From contig CANMCE010000001.1 in NCBI GenBank assembly GCA_947496235.1, positions 496,001 to 560,000 on the forward strand: a stretch of 64,000 nucleotides of DNA, read 5' to 3'. A model generated the notes under the pieces. The model made no database searches, had not been told where the DNA came from, and saw nothing but the letters and a program-made list of their open reading frames with translations. Below, piece by piece: positions 18,498 to 29,491 of this stretch (positions are counted from its first letter, which is position 1; every line of letters starts with the position of its first letter). The DNA comes from an uncultured Glaciecola sp. GTDB taxonomy: Bacteria > Pseudomonadota > Gammaproteobacteria > Enterobacterales > Alteromonadaceae. The position numbers and the translations under genes were made by a program.

Positions 18498-20097
18498 ATG
18501 CATTTTCAGTCTGTTTATCAGCAAAATAATTAGTTACAAAGGTATCAAAATCTTCTGAATCTTGTTTTTCTAATTCTACCTGCCGTAGCACAGACGCTGA
18601 TGTCTCTTCTTCAAACTCAGCTTTTTGAATATATCGATAATCTGCTTGCATAAAAAACGATTTATATTCTTTTGATAATGACAACCCAAAACCGCTATTG
18701 TCGATATCGTGCGCTTTTAATACAGATAGTAGGCGTCCAGAATATGTTTGTTCTGGCTCGTCCACCTTTAATTTTTCAACTTTAACTGCGTCTGAGTAGG
18801 CATTAGTGTTATTAACTTTATCTAAGTATTCAGCAGCTTTTGCAATGTAATCAAACAATGTACTAGCAACACTAGATAAAGCCTCTGGTCCAGACTGGGT
18901 TTCTAATTCCAAACCAGGCTTTCTACCTTCTAACACAACGCGGTTCATGTTCAGTTTACTGCGTTCATGATCATCATCGCTATAACCCGGTGATGGCATG
19001 ACTAAACATGCGAGTAAAAATGCGTCCATAAATTTAATTTGATGGGCATCTATACCAACTTGAGAATAAGGGTTTACATCTAAACCACGAATTTCGATAT
19101 AGCTCACACCACGATTTGCCAATGCATCCGTAGGCTTTTCTAGATAATTAGCCACCTGTTTAGGTCTCACTGGCGCATAAAGTTCGTTTTCTATTTGAAG
19201 GATATTGTCATTAAGTTGATGCCACTTTCCATCTTGCCCCGTCGGAATGTCTTTGTATTCAGGCGCTGGTAAACTAATCGCCTTTCTAAGGGTTTTCACA
19301 TAGTTATCTAAGCTATCGTAACAAATACGTAAGCCTGATTGGGCTGAACTTGTATATCCTAGGTCACTCATTCTTAATGAAGTCGCATAAGGCAAATAAA
19401 GTGTGCCTTTACCAAGTTTTTCAAATGGGTGCTGAGTATCTCTGTGGGCGATAAACGAGCTACAAAGTGCAGGAGAAGCGCCAAAAAGATAGGGAACTAA
19501 CCAGGCATTACGTCGGAAGTTACGAATAATTGCAAAATACTCTGAAGAAATACTGTCTTTATCCGCCTTTTTACCTTGCTGTTCTAACCAAGGCTGCCAA
19601 AACTCATCTGGCATTGAAAAATTAAGGTGCACCCCAGAAATCACTTGCATCACACTGCCGTATCTATGATGCAAACCATTGCGATAAGTCTCTTTCATTT
19701 TGGCGATATTGGATTTCCCATAGCGTGCAATAGGGATATTAGTACTGGCATTAACGAAACATGGCATACTTAATGGCCAAAGCAGCTCTTCGCCAATTTG
19801 ATGACAAACAAATTTATGAATATCGACTAGCTGACCAATTGTCTTGTCTATATCGGTTTCTGGGGGAGTTATAAATTCTAATAAAGATTCTGAAAAATCC
19901 GTGGTTATCCACTCGTGTTTTAGTGCACTGCCTAAACCTGCTGGATGCGAAGTCGTTGCTATAGTGCCATTATCATTTACCCGCAAAGTTTCTCGTTCAA
20001 CGCCGTGACGTATGTTTGGTAGGCACTTGAGAATCAATTCGTTGTCTAACAAAGATAAACGATGAGAAAAATCACTCATCAATAATTCTGATGTCAT
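18496..20097 (-). CDS. gshA: Glutamate-cysteine ligase
   Basis: The 533-residue enzyme joins glutamate and cysteine, the first step of glutathione synthesis. It begins near GVERETLRV and includes SGVHLNFSMP, RNAWLVPYLFGASPA, LRMSDLGYTSSAQ and YIEIRGLDVNP, all hallmarks of the gammaproteobacterial GshA type. ATG 20097 has a weak GGATAA upstream; an internal ATG at 20079 is possible and would give 527 residues, nearer the E. coli 518. Glutathione supply fits the glutaredoxin and electrophile-defence genes elsewhere in the window. Confidence 0.95.
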   Translation of the reverse strand: MTSELLMSDFSHRLSLLDNELILKCLPNIRHGVERETLRVNDNGTIATTSHPAGLGSALKHEWITTDFSESLLEFITPPETDIDKTIGQLVDIHKFVCHQIGEELLWPLSMPCFVNASTNIPIARYGKSNIAKMKETYRNGLHHRYGSVMQVISGVHLNFSMPDEFWQPWLEQQGKKADKDSISSEYFAIIRNFRRNAWLVPYLFGASPALCSSFIAHRDTQHPFEKLGKGTLYLPYATSLRMSDLGYTSSAQSGLRICYDSLDNYVKTLRKAISLPAPEYKDIPTGQDGKWHQLNDNILQIENELYAPVRPKQVANYLEKPTDALANRGVSYIEIRGLDVNPYSQVGIDAHQIKFMDAFLLACLVMPSPGYSDDDHERSKLNMNRVVLEGRKPGLELETQSGPEALSSVASTLFDYIAKAAEYLDKVNNTNAYSDAVKVEKLKVDEPEQTYSGRLLSVLKAHDIDNSGFGLSLSKEYKSFFMQADYRYIQKAEFEEETSASVLRQVELEKQDSEDFDTFVTNYFADKQTENA

Positions 20098-20273
20098 TTA
20101 GTTATCCATTAGTTATTTGCGTTTTTGGTCTAATAAGACGCTATTCGCTTTTGGGTAAATCCCCGTAGGTGCAATATTCGCAAAAAAGTGCGCCAGTTGA
20201 AAGAACAATGCTTTGTGATAACGAAAAAATTATATTAAGCTTTAGTTGTAATTATTCTCTATAAGGCTAAACG

Positions 20274-20825
20274 GTGTTTGATAGTGAACCTTTGATAGAT
20301 AAAACGTTTGGGTTGTACCAGTTAGGAGGTAATCAAAGTTTATTCAATCGTATGATTGGTAAATTTAGGCACGAATTTCATCAATTTCCGGATTTGGTAA
20401 AAGAACTTCTTGCGCAAAACGACTACGAAGCTGCAAAATTAAAAGTTCACACCACAAAAGGAATTACTGGAAACCTTGGATTAAAAGCTTTGTTTGAGTG
20501 CAGTAAATTTCTAGATCACCAAATCAAAGAAAAAAATGTCTCGCCTGATATCATACTAGCGTTTGAGCAAATAATGGCCGCGACCTGTGTCGCTATCGAT
20601 CAAAGCTTAGATGGCAATGAAGCGCCACCTTCTCAACAGCGCTCTAAGTGTGAAAATGCTAATCAAATTCTGCTACAAAAACTCAAAGGGCATGAATTTA
20701 TTGACGATTCAGAATTACGTGATTTAGTGGAAGGCCTAGACATTAATCCTCAAGACAAACAATCTATAATTGATGCTGTTGAAGAGCTCGATTACGAAAC
20801 TGCAATTGAAATCGTTCAGCGCTAA
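20274..20825 (+). CDS. Orphan histidine phosphotransfer (HPt) protein
   Basis: The 183-residue protein starts at GTG. Residues 1-115 form an HPt domain with the phospho-acceptor motif VHTTKGITGNLG, where the His is at about residue 58. The C-terminal 65 residues are acidic and helical without a recognised domain. HPt proteins carry phosphate between hybrid kinases and response regulators. No kinase or regulator is adjacent; it is coupled by a 1-bp overlap to a pseudouridine synthase, so its partners must be encoded elsewhere. Confidence 0.75.
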   Translation: MFDSEPLIDKTFGLYQLGGNQSLFNRMIGKFRHEFHQFPDLVKELLAQNDYEAAKLKVHTTKGITGNLGLKALFECSKFLDHQIKEKNVSPDIILAFEQIMAATCVAIDQSLDGNEAPPSQQRSKCENANQILLQKLKGHEFIDDSELRDLVEGLDINPQDKQSIIDAVEELDYETAIEIVQR

Positions 20826-21514
20826 TGTTGCCTATCTGTCTATATGAAGACCAAGATTTTTTGGCGGTATACAAACCCGTAGGTATTCAAATGCATGATC
20901 CAGTGGATGGTATAATTCCATCTGTGGTGCGGGCATTAGAATTAACTACGGCTCCATTATTAATTCATCGTTTAGATCAGGCTACCAGTGGTGTTTTGTT
21001 GCTTGGTAAAAACCCAACTTCCACGGCTGAAATAGCAGCTCTTTTTGCTCAAAAAGCCATTCATAAACACTACATCGCCTTGTCGGACAAAAAGCCTAAA
21101 AAGAAGCAAGGACAGATAATTGGTGATATGCAAAAAGCCCGCAACGGGAGTTATAAATTACAAAGATCGAAAGACAACCCCGCTGTTACTGAGTTTACTT
21201 CTAGCTCTGTAGCGCCTGGCGTTCGAATCTATCACCTTCACCCTAAGACAGGCAAAACCCATCAATTGAGAGTTGCATTAAAGTCCTTAGGATCTCCTAT
21301 TTTAGGCGATAAGCGATACTCTGGTACTCTTAGCGACCGCATGTATTTGCATGCTTTGAGCATAAACTTTGTTTATAAGAATAAAAGTCACAACATTTTA
21401 GCGCCGCTTTGTGAAGGCGAACATTGGGAAAACTCAACCATTCAAACCGAGCTTATGCCTTTTTTCGAGAAGGCAAGCAACTCAGACGTCATCAAGGTGT
21501 TTTGCCATGATTAA
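20825..21514 (+). CDS. RluA-family pseudouridine synthase
   Basis: The 229-residue protein has the catalytic motif HRLDQATSGVLLL (the Asp is the catalytic residue), opens with LAVYKPVGIQMH and ends with a KTGKTHQLRVALKSLGSPILGDKRY block. There is no S4 domain, so it resembles TruC or small RluA-type enzymes. The RNA target cannot be read from the sequence. It overlaps the HPt gene by one base and panE by eight bases, so the three genes form an operon. Confidence 0.88.
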   Translation: MLPICLYEDQDFLAVYKPVGIQMHDPVDGIIPSVVRALELTTAPLLIHRLDQATSGVLLLGKNPTSTAEIAALFAQKAIHKHYIALSDKKPKKKQGQIIGDMQKARNGSYKLQRSKDNPAVTEFTSSSVAPGVRIYHLHPKTGKTHQLRVALKSLGSPILGDKRYSGTLSDRMYLHALSINFVYKNKSHNILAPLCEGEHWENSTIQTELMPFFEKASNSDVIKVFCHD

Positions 21515-22391
21515 GATAGGTGTTATTGGCAAAGGCTGTATAGGCAGCTATATCACTTATTTATTGCAAGACCAGAATACTAGCGTTTTTGTGAGAAACC
21601 CTTCGCAAACTAACCCGCAAATTGTGATTTCGGACAAGCAACATAAAATCTTGGGAACGCAATTAGCGTTAACACAAGACAATTTGCATCAAATTGACCT
21701 ATTAATTATTCCGATTAAAAGTTATCAAAATGATACTTTGATTCAACAGTTGCTACCAATTTTACACCCTAGCACTGAGCTACTTATTTTACAAAATGGC
21801 ATTCATTGGCTAACGCAATACGCAAACGCTTTTCCACACAATCCCATTTTAGGGGGCATAGTTACCGATGGTCTGTTTAAGCAATCAAAGGATACTATTG
21901 TCTTAGCGGGCCAAGGCGAACTGATTTTAGGCGCTTTGAAAGGTGCTAATCAAAAGTCCTTAGCACCTTTGATTCATGCCCATCAGAATGCTCAATGGGT
22001 GGAAGATTTACAACCCTTTATCTATAAAAAATTGCTTATCAATATTGTCATCAATAGTCTCACATTTCTTTATCAATGTAAGAACGGGGAATTAAAAGAC
22101 TACCCGGAGCAAGTAGCAGCGTTAAAAAAAGAAGTGTTACAAACATACCTTGCGTTAGGAATTATTGACTCTACTGCACAGTTGGCCAGCGTAGTGGAAA
22201 ATGTTATTGAATCTACCCAGCACAATAGGTCTTCAATGTTACAAGATCGTTTAGCAAAGGCTCCCTCTGAAGTCGATGCCATTTTAGGTTGCTTGTTAGA
22301 AAAAGCAAAAGCGGCGAAGATACCAACGCCGCTTATGTCTTGTTATTTAGATAAAATTAAAACCATTGAAAGGCAGTATGTAACTGCCTAA
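21507..22391 (+). CDS. panE: 2-dehydropantoate 2-reductase
   Basis: From ATG 21507 the protein has 294 residues. It starts MIKIGVIGKGCIGSYI, the NADPH-binding Rossmann motif, and has IPIKSYQ and LQNGI in the order expected for ketopantoate reductase. The C-terminal domain ends with RSSMLQDRLAKAPSEVDAI. It makes pantoate for pantothenate/CoA synthesis. The longer in-frame start at 21411 lies within the upstream gene and was rejected. Some PanE-like proteins act on other keto acids, so the substrate is likely but not certain. Confidence 0.85.
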   Translation: MIKIGVIGKGCIGSYITYLLQDQNTSVFVRNPSQTNPQIVISDKQHKILGTQLALTQDNLHQIDLLIIPIKSYQNDTLIQQLLPILHPSTELLILQNGIHWLTQYANAFPHNPILGGIVTDGLFKQSKDTIVLAGQGELILGALKGANQKSLAPLIHAHQNAQWVEDLQPFIYKKLLINIVINSLTFLYQCKNGELKDYPEQVAALKKEVLQTYLALGIIDSTAQLASVVENVIESTQHNRSSMLQDRLAKAPSEVDAILGCLLEKAKAAKIPTPLMSCYLDKIKTIERQYVTA

Positions 22392-22404
22392 TGTATTTCT
22401 AATG

Positions 22405-23958
22405 CTATTTTTCTTCTGGCTCAGAAACCAAAGGTCGCATGTGTGGGAACAAAATAACGTCTTTTATGGTTGGACTATCTGAGAACAGCATCACCAAACG
22501 ATCTATACCGATACCCTCTCCCGCTGTTGGAGGCAACCCATATTCCAACGCAGTGATATAATCATCATCAAAATGCATAGCTTCATCATCGCCAGCTTCT
22601 TTTTCTTCAACCTGCTTTTTGAATCTTGCAGCTTGGTCTTCTGAGTCATTTAACTCTGAGAATCCATTGGCTAACTCTCGTCCGCCAACAAAAAACTCAA
22701 ATCTATCTGTTACAAAAGGATTGCTATCATTTCGACGCGCTAATGGTGATACTTCCCAAGGATATTCAGTAATAAACGTGGGTTGATCCAGTTGTTCTTC
22801 AGCAGTGGCTTCAAATATTTCACACAGATATTTACCAGCGCCCCAAATACCATCCACTTCGGGTTCTTTTATGTGTAATTTCTTTGCCATCACTTTTAAT
22901 TCAGCCAAGTGATTTTCAGGGTCCTTTATTGCCTCAACATCGGCGTCGGGCCAATATTTTAAGATGGCATCACCCATAGACAAGCGTTGGAAAGGTTTTC
23001 CAAAGTCATACTCAGTGGTTTCCACCACTTCGCCTTCTGAATTCTTAACCGTGTTTACCACTGTGGTTGTGCCCAACACATCTTTGGCAAGTTCCCGTAA
23101 CATGTCTTCAGTTAGGTTCATCAAGTCGTTGTAATCTGCATATGCTTGATAAAACTCCAACATTGTAAATTCTGGATTATGACGGGTCGATAAACCTTCG
23201 TTTCTAAAGTTTCTGTTTATTTCAAACACTCGTTCAAATCCACCGACAACTAAACGCTTTAAGTATAATTCTGGGGCGATTCGTAGATACATATCAATAT
23301 CTAAAGCGTTGTGATGAGTAACAAATGGCTTGGCAGTGGCACCACCAGGAATAACTTGCAACATAGGCGTCTCAACTTCCATAAAGCGACGCTCAGTTAA
23401 ATATTTACGGATTCCATTTACCACTTTACTTCGAATTTCGAAAGTCTTACGAGTCTCTGGACTCACAATTAAGTCCACATAACGCTGACGATATTTGGTT
23501 TCTTGATCGGCTAAACCGTGGAACTTTTCAGGCAATGGACGCAACGCTTTGGTAAGTAATTCGTAGTTTTCCATGTTCACGTAAAGATCACCTTTACCTG
23601 ATTTGAAAAGTTGACCTGACACACCAATGATGTCGCCAATATCTAAACTGCCGTACGCTGCTTTAATAGCTTTTTGAACACCTTTATCCGCATAAGCTTG
23701 AATGCGCCCCGTCATATCTTGGAGCAATAAAAAAGGGCCGCGTTTAGCCATTACCCTGCCCGCTACACAAATAATATTGCTTTGCTCCGCTAAGGTATCT
23801 TTATCAAAATCAGCAAATTGATCTTGCACATCTTGCGCATAATGTTCACGACGAAATTTATTTGGATAGCCATTGGCATCACAGTCTTGTCGAATAGCAT
23901 CTAATTTTGCTCTTCTTTCCGCTATTAATTTATTCTCATCTTGCGCTTGATTTGTCAT
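22405..23958 (-). CDS. lysS: Lysyl-tRNA synthetase, class II
   Basis: From ATG 23958 (RBS AGGAAATAG) the protein has 517 residues. The N-terminal OB-fold anticodon domain is followed by the class II core: motif 1 around [10 protein letters not shown], motif 2 in [20 protein letters not shown] and motif 3 in [13 protein letters not shown]. It charges tRNA-Lys. It is the second gene of the conserved prfB-lysS pair. Eight further codons upstream in frame were rejected for lack of an RBS. Confidence 0.97.
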   Translation of the reverse strand: MTNQAQDENKLIAERRAKLDAIRQDCDANGYPNKFRREHYAQDVQDQFADFDKDTLAEQSNIICVAGRVMAKRGPFLLLQDMTGRIQAYADKGVQKAIKAAYGSLDIGDIIGVSGQLFKSGKGDLYVNMENYELLTKALRPLPEKFHGLADQETKYRQRYVDLIVSPETRKTFEIRSKVVNGIRKYLTERRFMEVETPMLQVIPGGATAKPFVTHHNALDIDMYLRIAPELYLKRLVVGGFERVFEINRNFRNEGLSTRHNPEFTMLEFYQAYADYNDLMNLTEDMLRELAKDVLGTTTVVNTVKNSEGEVVETTEYDFGKPFQRLSMGDAILKYWPDADVEAIKDPENHLAELKVMAKKLHIKEPEVDGIWGAGKYLCEIFEATAEEQLDQPTFITEYPWEVSPLARRNDSNPFVTDRFEFFVGGRELANGFSELNDSEDQAARFKKQVEEKEAGDDEAMHFDDDYITALEYGLPPTAGEGIGIDRLVMLFSDSPTIKDVILFPHMRPLVSEPEEK

Positions 23959-23995
23959 TCTATTTCCTGATGTATAAAACAAGAATCTAAAGTTA

Positions 23996-25094
23996 CTATA
24001 ACCCTGATTTTAAACTTGCTACGATAAACTTATTTAAATCGCCATCTAAAACGGCTTGTGTATTTCGTGTTTCTACGCCTGTTCTTAGGTCTTTTATTCG
24101 CGAGTCATCTAACACGTAAGAGCGAATCTGGCTACCCCAGCCAATATCTGACTTGCTATCTTCCATTGCCTGTTTTTCGGCATTTTGTTTCTGCAATTCC
24201 AACTCATATAACTTGGCTTTAAGTTGTTTCATTGCCTGATCTTTATTCTTATGCTGTGAACGATCATTTTGACATTGAACCACAGTATTGGTCGGTACGT
24301 GAGTGATTCGAACAGCTGAATCAGTTCGGTTAACGTGCTGACCACCGGCGCCAGACGCCCGATAAGTATCTATTCTAAGATCTGCTGGATTAATATCAAT
24401 GTCAATATCTTCATTTACTTCAGGATAGGCGAAAGCTGAGGCAAAAGACGTATGACGACGGTTTCCCGAATCAAAAGGTGATTTACGTACTAAACGATGT
24501 ACTCCAGTTTCCGTGCGTAACCAACCAAAAGCATATTCGCCTTCAAAGCGAATAGTGGCACTTTTAATTCCAGCAACATCCCCATCAGAGACTTCAATTA
24601 ACTCGGTTTTAAAACCTTGTTCTTCGCCCCAACGCAAATACATACGTAACAACATATTTGCCCAGTCTTGAGCTTCGGTACCACCAGAACCTGACTGTAT
24701 GTCTAAATAGGCATCGTTGACATCGTTAGGACCCGAGAACATGCGTCTAAATTCTAGTTGCTCCAATGCTTTTGTGAGCTCAGCAAGTTCTTTTTCTGCT
24801 TCCTCAAAAGTATCTTGATCTTCTGCTTCTACGGCAAGCTCTACCAAACCCTCGACATCTTCTGTGCCTTGGTCTAATTGAGTAATGGTATTAACAATTT
24901 TTTCTAAATCGACTTTTTCTTTGCCTAGCGCCTGAGCGCGTTCAGGATCATTCCAAACTTCGTTAGATTCCAGTTCGCGAGATACTTCTTCTAATCTTTC
25001 GTTTTTGACATCAAAGTCAAAGATACCCCCTAAGCGACTGAGTACGCTGGCGTATATCTTCTATTGCATTGTGAATTGGATTTACTTCAAACAT
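23996..25094 (-). CDS. prfB: Peptide chain release factor 2, with programmed +1 frameshift
   Basis: RF2 reads UAA and UGA stops. The gene is in two frames. ATG 25094 opens [19 protein letters not shown], which runs to an in-frame TGA at 25017-25019; the rest continues in the +1 frame ([16 protein letters not shown]) to 23996. The site reads TAT CTT TGA C preceded by AGGGGG, the standard RF2 autoregulatory slip site with an internal Shine-Dalgarno. The SPF codon-recognition tripeptide (RKSPFDSG) and the catalytic GGQ (GAGGQHVN) are present. The break is therefore regulation, not damage. Confidence 0.96.
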
Positions 25095-25264
25095 TGATTT
25101 ATTGGGTTTTAATTTTGTGCGCGAAGTTTACATCAAAACTACGCTGTGTTTAAGTAATACTGATGGTTTTGTATGAATTTTAACAAGGATTTAATGGATA
25201 TCAGGAATAATGTGATACCCATTAAAGGATACCGTTCTTACCCAAGCTTAGATCTGGCGAAATA

Positions 25265-25825
25265 CTAAAATTGCGCTACCAAATCAGCGGCCAATTTATG
25301 TAATTTCTGAACAGTTGCTTGATCACTTATTTCATGTTGTTCATCTAACAAACCTGATACGTTTGCTATGGATAACTGATTTCCCAACACATTCATGCCA
25401 ATATTGGACAGTAGCAGGCGCACAGGAACTAACACGCGTATACCGCCTAAACCGCCAGGAGAAGCAGCCATTAAAGCAACAGGTTTGCCCATAAAGGCTT
25501 GCAAAGGTGTTTCTCCCTCTTCCTTACGCGATGCCCAATCAATGAGGTTTTTAAATAATGCGCTATAACCACTATTATATTCTGGGTTAGCAATTAAAAA
25601 ACCATCACTGTCCAACATTAACTGTTTAAACTCTTTCGCTTTTGCTGGCATTCCAGACGCTGCTTCCAAGTCTTCAGTGAACACAGGAACGTCGGCATAA
25701 TCCGCCAAATGTATAAGGGTTACGTCAGCTCCAGCCTCTTTTGCCCCTTGAGCTGCACACTTGACCACAGAATAATTATAAGATTGTCGTCGACCTGAAC
25801 CAGCAAAGGCTAATATCTTAGGCAT
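25265..25825 (-). CDS. NADPH-dependent FMN reductase (flavodoxin-fold)
   Basis: The 186-residue protein starts MPKILAFAGSGRRQSYN, whose AGSGRRQSYN loop binds the FMN phosphate, and has NPEYNSGYSALFKNLIDW and a GGLGGIRVL loop, as in the ChrR/YieF-type reductases. It uses NAD(P)H to reduce quinones, chromate or nitro compounds; the physiological substrate is unknown. RBS AAAGGAATT precedes ATG 25825. Confidence 0.88.
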   Translation of the reverse strand: MPKILAFAGSGRRQSYNYSVVKCAAQGAKEAGADVTLIHLADYADVPVFTEDLEAASGMPAKAKEFKQLMLDSDGFLIANPEYNSGYSALFKNLIDWASRKEEGETPLQAFMGKPVALMAASPGGLGGIRVLVPVRLLLSNIGMNVLGNQLSIANVSGLLDEQHEISDQATVQKLHKLAADLVAQF

Positions 25826-25910
25826 TTGAAATTCCTTTTGATTGTATTTTATTGGTTAAATTTTACGCACTTACAATATTAGTAGATCAGAAAGCCTAAA
25901 ACCAAGCAAC

Positions 25911-27638
25911 TTACATCTTGTCTAGTACGTCTATACCCAACATGTCTAAACCAAGTTTTACCGTTTTTGCTGTGATAGCGGCTAAGGTAAGTCTGCTTTG
26001 CTTGTCAGTCTCAGCGACACCATCTTTTAAAATAGGGCTATCTTCGTAGAAACGCATAAACAATGTTGCCAATTCATATAAATAGTTACAAAGCACGTGT
26101 GGCGTAGCATCCTTGGAAACCGTAATTAATGTCTCTTCTAATTGCAGGAGCTTAACCGCTAAGGCTTTTTCACTGGCGTTTTGCAATGAAATTTCAGCGT
26201 TATATGACACCAAATCTTCATTCGCTTTACGAAAGATACTACTAATTCTGGTGTAAGCATATTGTAAGTAAGGCGCCGTATTTCCCTCAAAGGACAGCAT
26301 AGTATCCCAATCGAACACATAATCCGTAGTTCGGTTTTTACTTAGATCTGAGTATTTCACCGCACCAATGCCGACCTTTTTCGCAATGTCTTCGGCATCT
26401 TGCTGAGCTAAATCCCGTTGTGCCATTAATTTAGCTGCGCGATCCACGGCTTCATCTAACAAATCAGACAATTTTACCGTACCGCCAGTACGTGTTTTGA
26501 AAGGTTTGCCATCTTTACCTAACATCATGCCAAATGGGCAATGTTGATATTGGTGTTGTTCAGGCATCAAGTCGGCTTTTCTGGCTACGATTTCAGTTTG
26601 TTTAAAATGTAGCGCTTGTCTAGCATCAGTAAAAATGAGAGTACGATCTGCTTGTAATTCACCGCATCTATACTTAATTGCGGCCAAATCAGTCGTAGAA
26701 TATAAAAATCCGCCGCCGGATTTTTGAATTATATAGACCGCGGGTTTACCTTCTTTGTCTGCCAATTCAGGTAAAAACACCACTTTAGCGCCTTGGTCTT
26801 CCTGCGCAATTTTGCGAGCTATCAAATCATCTACCAAAGGTTTAAGCATGTCATTGTAGGCGCTCTCACCCATGATATCCTTGCGCGATAAAGTAACCTT
26901 GAGTTTCTCATACACTTCTTCGCTGTGAGATACGGAAATATCGATGAACTTTTCCCACAGAGATAAACATTGTGGATCACCGCTTTGAAGCTTCACAACG
27001 TATTCTCTAGCGCGATCAGCAAAACCATCTTCTTCATCAAATCTTACTTTCGCTTCACGATAGAAATCTTCCAAATCAGATAAGGCGGTACTGGCAACTT
27101 CGTTGTTGGCTAATTTGTCGCTTAGGTGCGCAAGTAGCATACCAAACTGGGTGCCCCAATCGCCCATGTGATTTTGGCGAATAACGTTATGCCCTAAGAA
27201 CTCTAAAATTCTCACCACAGCATCGCCGATGATAGTACTTCTAAGGTGACCAACGTGCATTTCTTTGGCCAAATTTGGCGATGAATAATCCACTACTATG
27301 GTTTCAATATTCTGTTTCGCGATCTCCAATCTATTGCTTTGGTTTGCAAGCTGTACCTGCGAAGCCAACCAAGTTGCAGATAGGTGAATATTGATAAAAC
27401 CTGGTCCAGCAATTTCGCATTTTTCAGCAATACCAATAAGATCAACCGCTTCCACGATTTGTTGGGCTATTTCCCGTGGATTCTTTTTAAGTTGTTTGGC
27501 CAGCCCCATAGCACCATTGAATTGGTAATCACCAAATTCTGCTTTTGTGCTTTTACTGATTGGCGTAGGCGCATTTTCCACACCTAGTTTGACCATTGCC
27601 TGCTGAAAACGCTCAACTAATAAGTTATGCAATAACAT
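25911..27638 (-). CDS. argS: Arginyl-tRNA synthetase, class I
   Basis: From ATG 27638 the protein has 575 residues. The HIGH-type motif is [11 protein letters not shown] in [16 protein letters not shown], and as in most bacterial ArgRS a clear KMSK is missing, replaced by [14 protein letters not shown]. It ends with the all-helical anticodon domain and the usual LGIDVLDKM tail. An in-frame ATG 21 codons upstream was rejected because known ArgRS proteins start at the MLLHNLL Met. Confidence 0.96.
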   Translation of the reverse strand: MLLHNLLVERFQQAMVKLGVENAPTPISKSTKAEFGDYQFNGAMGLAKQLKKNPREIAQQIVEAVDLIGIAEKCEIAGPGFINIHLSATWLASQVQLANQSNRLEIAKQNIETIVVDYSSPNLAKEMHVGHLRSTIIGDAVVRILEFLGHNVIRQNHMGDWGTQFGMLLAHLSDKLANNEVASTALSDLEDFYREAKVRFDEEDGFADRAREYVVKLQSGDPQCLSLWEKFIDISVSHSEEVYEKLKVTLSRKDIMGESAYNDMLKPLVDDLIARKIAQEDQGAKVVFLPELADKEGKPAVYIIQKSGGGFLYSTTDLAAIKYRCGELQADRTLIFTDARQALHFKQTEIVARKADLMPEQHQYQHCPFGMMLGKDGKPFKTRTGGTVKLSDLLDEAVDRAAKLMAQRDLAQQDAEDIAKKVGIGAVKYSDLSKNRTTDYVFDWDTMLSFEGNTAPYLQYAYTRISSIFRKANEDLVSYNAEISLQNASEKALAVKLLQLEETLITVSKDATPHVLCNYLYELATLFMRFYEDSPILKDGVAETDKQSRLTLAAITAKTVKLGLDMLGIDVLDKM

Positions 27639-27648
27639 GAAATCTCTC

Positions 27649-29235
27649 TTATTGTTCTCTGGTAGCGGTAAAGGTGATATCTGGATATCTTTCCTGAGCA
27701 AGGGATAAATTCACCATGGTAGGTGCAATATAGGTTAGATTATCTGCACCATCTATGGCTAAATTCACTTCTGCTTTACGTCTAAATTCATCCAGTTTTT
27801 TCTCGTCGCCATATACCCAACGAGCCGTACTAACATTAACATGTTCATACAATGCATCTACGTTATACTCAGATTTTAAACGTGCTACCACCACATCAAA
27901 CTGAAGTACACCTACCGCACCTACAATGAGGTCATTATTGATTAATGGCCGAAATACCTGCACTGCACCTTCTTCAGATAATTGAATCAAGCCCTTTAAT
28001 AATTGCTTTTGTTTTAAAGGATCTTTGAGACGAATGCGTTTGAATAATTCAGGCGCGAAGTTTGGAATACCTGTGAAACTATAGCTTTCCCCTTGAGTAA
28101 AGGTATCGCCTATACGCATAGACCCATGATTGTGTAAGCCAATAATATCACCTGCGTAAGCTTCTTCTAGCAGCGCCCGGTCGCCGGCTAAAAATGTCAG
28201 CGCATCTGAAATTCGCACATCCTTGCCTATTCGAGAATGGTGAAGTTTCATGCCCTTTTCATATTTACCTGACACTATGCGGCAAAACGCTATACGGTCA
28301 CGGTGTTTCGGATCCATGTTCGCTTGAATCTTAAACACGAAACCACTGAATTTTTCACTGTTAGCGTCAACCTCTCCCGCATCAGTAGCTCTTCCTTGGG
28401 GCTTGGGTGCCCAAGTGATTAACCCGTCAAGCATGTGGTCTACACCAAAGTTACCTAGTGCAGTACCAAAAAATACTGGGGTTAACTGACCTTCCATGAA
28501 CATTTCTTTGTCAAATTCGTTTGACGCACCTAACACAAGCTCTAGCTCATCTCTAAGCTGGCCCGCTAGGTCGCTACCTACAGCAGAATCTAATTCAGGA
28601 TTATCAAGTCCTTTCACAATGCGCACTTCTTGTATCAGATGCCCTTGGCCCGATTGATACAGGTAGGTTTCGTCACGGTGTAAGTGATAGACCCCTTTAA
28701 ACGATTTGCCGCAACCGATTGGCCAAGTGATTGGCGCACACATGATATCAAGCTCAGTTTCTACTTCGTCTAACAAAGCCAGCGGATCACGAATATCCCT
28801 GTCTAGCTTGTTCATGAAGGTAATTATGGGTGTATCTCTCAAGCGAGTAACTTCCATTAGCTTGCGAGTACGATCCTCAACCCCTTTTGCCGCATCAATG
28901 ACCATTAAACAAGAGTCAACTGCGGTCAAGGTTCTGTAGGTATCTTCGGAGAAGTCTTCGTGCCCAGGAGTATCTAGTAAGTTAACCAAGTGGTCTTTAT
29001 ATGGAAACTGCATGACAGAGGTTGTGACAGAAATTCCCCGTTCCTTCTCCATCTCCATCCAGTCTGATTTGGCATGCTGGCCAGATTTTTTACCTTTAAC
29101 CGTACCAGCTACCTGTAATGCTTGTCCGAATAACAATACTTTTTCGGTAATCGTGGTTTTACCAGCATCCGGGTGCGAGATGATAGCAAAGGTCCTTCGC
29201 TTATTGATTTCATTAAGAAAATCTTGGTTTGCCAT
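27649..29235 (-). CDS. prfC: Peptide chain release factor 3 (ICE insertion target)
   Basis: The 528-residue GTPase recycles RF1/RF2 after peptide release. G1 is [10 protein letters not shown]3 is DTPGHEDF and G4 is NKLD. The protein is full length and starts [20 protein letters not shown]391 ICEs integrate in the 5' end of prfC and supply a replacement 5' end and promoter. Here an SXT-type ICE end begins immediately upstream, so the first codons are probably ICE-derived and the gene a functional hybrid. The exact core site cannot be placed without the other junction. Confidence 0.96.
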   Translation of the reverse strand: MANQDFLNEINKRRTFAIISHPDAGKTTITEKVLLFGQALQVAGTVKGKKSGQHAKSDWMEMEKERGISVTTSVMQFPYKDHLVNLLDTPGHEDFSEDTYRTLTAVDSCLMVIDAAKGVEDRTRKLMEVTRLRDTPIITFMNKLDRDIRDPLALLDEVETELDIMCAPITWPIGCGKSFKGVYHLHRDETYLYQSGQGHLIQEVRIVKGLDNPELDSAVGSDLAGQLRDELELVLGASNEFDKEMFMEGQLTPVFFGTALGNFGVDHMLDGLITWAPKPQGRATDAGEVDANSEKFSGFVFKIQANMDPKHRDRIAFCRIVSGKYEKGMKLHHSRIGKDVRISDALTFLAGDRALLEEAYAGDIIGLHNHGSMRIGDTFTQGESYSFTGIPNFAPELFKRIRLKDPLKQKQLLKGLIQLSEEGAVQVFRPLINNDLIVGAVGVLQFDVVVARLKSEYNVDALYEHVNVSTARWVYGDEKKLDEFRRKAEVNLAIDGADNLTYIAPTMVNLSLAQERYPDITFTATREQ

Positions 29236-29491
29236 GTATAAATTCTTTTAGTTTGTACACGGATTTGTACACACTTTTGGAAGTACTCTATTTTCAGTTC
29301 TTCGCTTGTCAAATCCGTCGTGTTAATCGTAATTGGCCGCTATTTTCGCTGATCTTGACTTTATAAACAATCAATGGTTATCTAATCGGTTACCATTTAC
29401 TCTCAGCGTGCGCCAATGCTCAGTTGTAGCTGTTTGCAATCGTTGCTTCTTCAGCTCATGAACAACTGTGGCTAAACCACAAATTCCTTCG
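29236..29491. other. ICE end with predicted att junction between prfC and setR
   Basis: This 256-bp gap holds no gene. It joins prfC to setR exactly as at the setR-side end of SXT/R391-family ICEs; the recombined core should lie at or just inside the prfC start (about 29100-29260). It contains two direct copies of TTTGTACAC (29252-29260 and 29264-29272) and a - strand promoter-like pair. The exact 17-bp-class core cannot be marked because the other ICE end is outside the window. Confidence 0.65.
29285..29312 (-). promoter_or_regulatory. Candidate ICE-borne promoter for prfC
   Basis: On the - strand TTGACA (29307-29312) is followed after 16 bases by TAGAGT (29285-29290), about 50 bases before the prfC ATG. 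The -35 is perfect, the -10 matches 4 of 6. ICEs of this family are known to replace the prfC promoter on insertion. Confidence 0.45.

Noticed and set aside
25017-25019. prfB as a broken gene with an in-frame stop
   Set aside because: The stop is the conserved programmed +1 frameshift site of RF2, with its internal Shine-Dalgarno.
29100-29260. Exact att core at the prfC 5' end
   Set aside because: The other junction is not in the window, so the duplicated core cannot be identified honestly.
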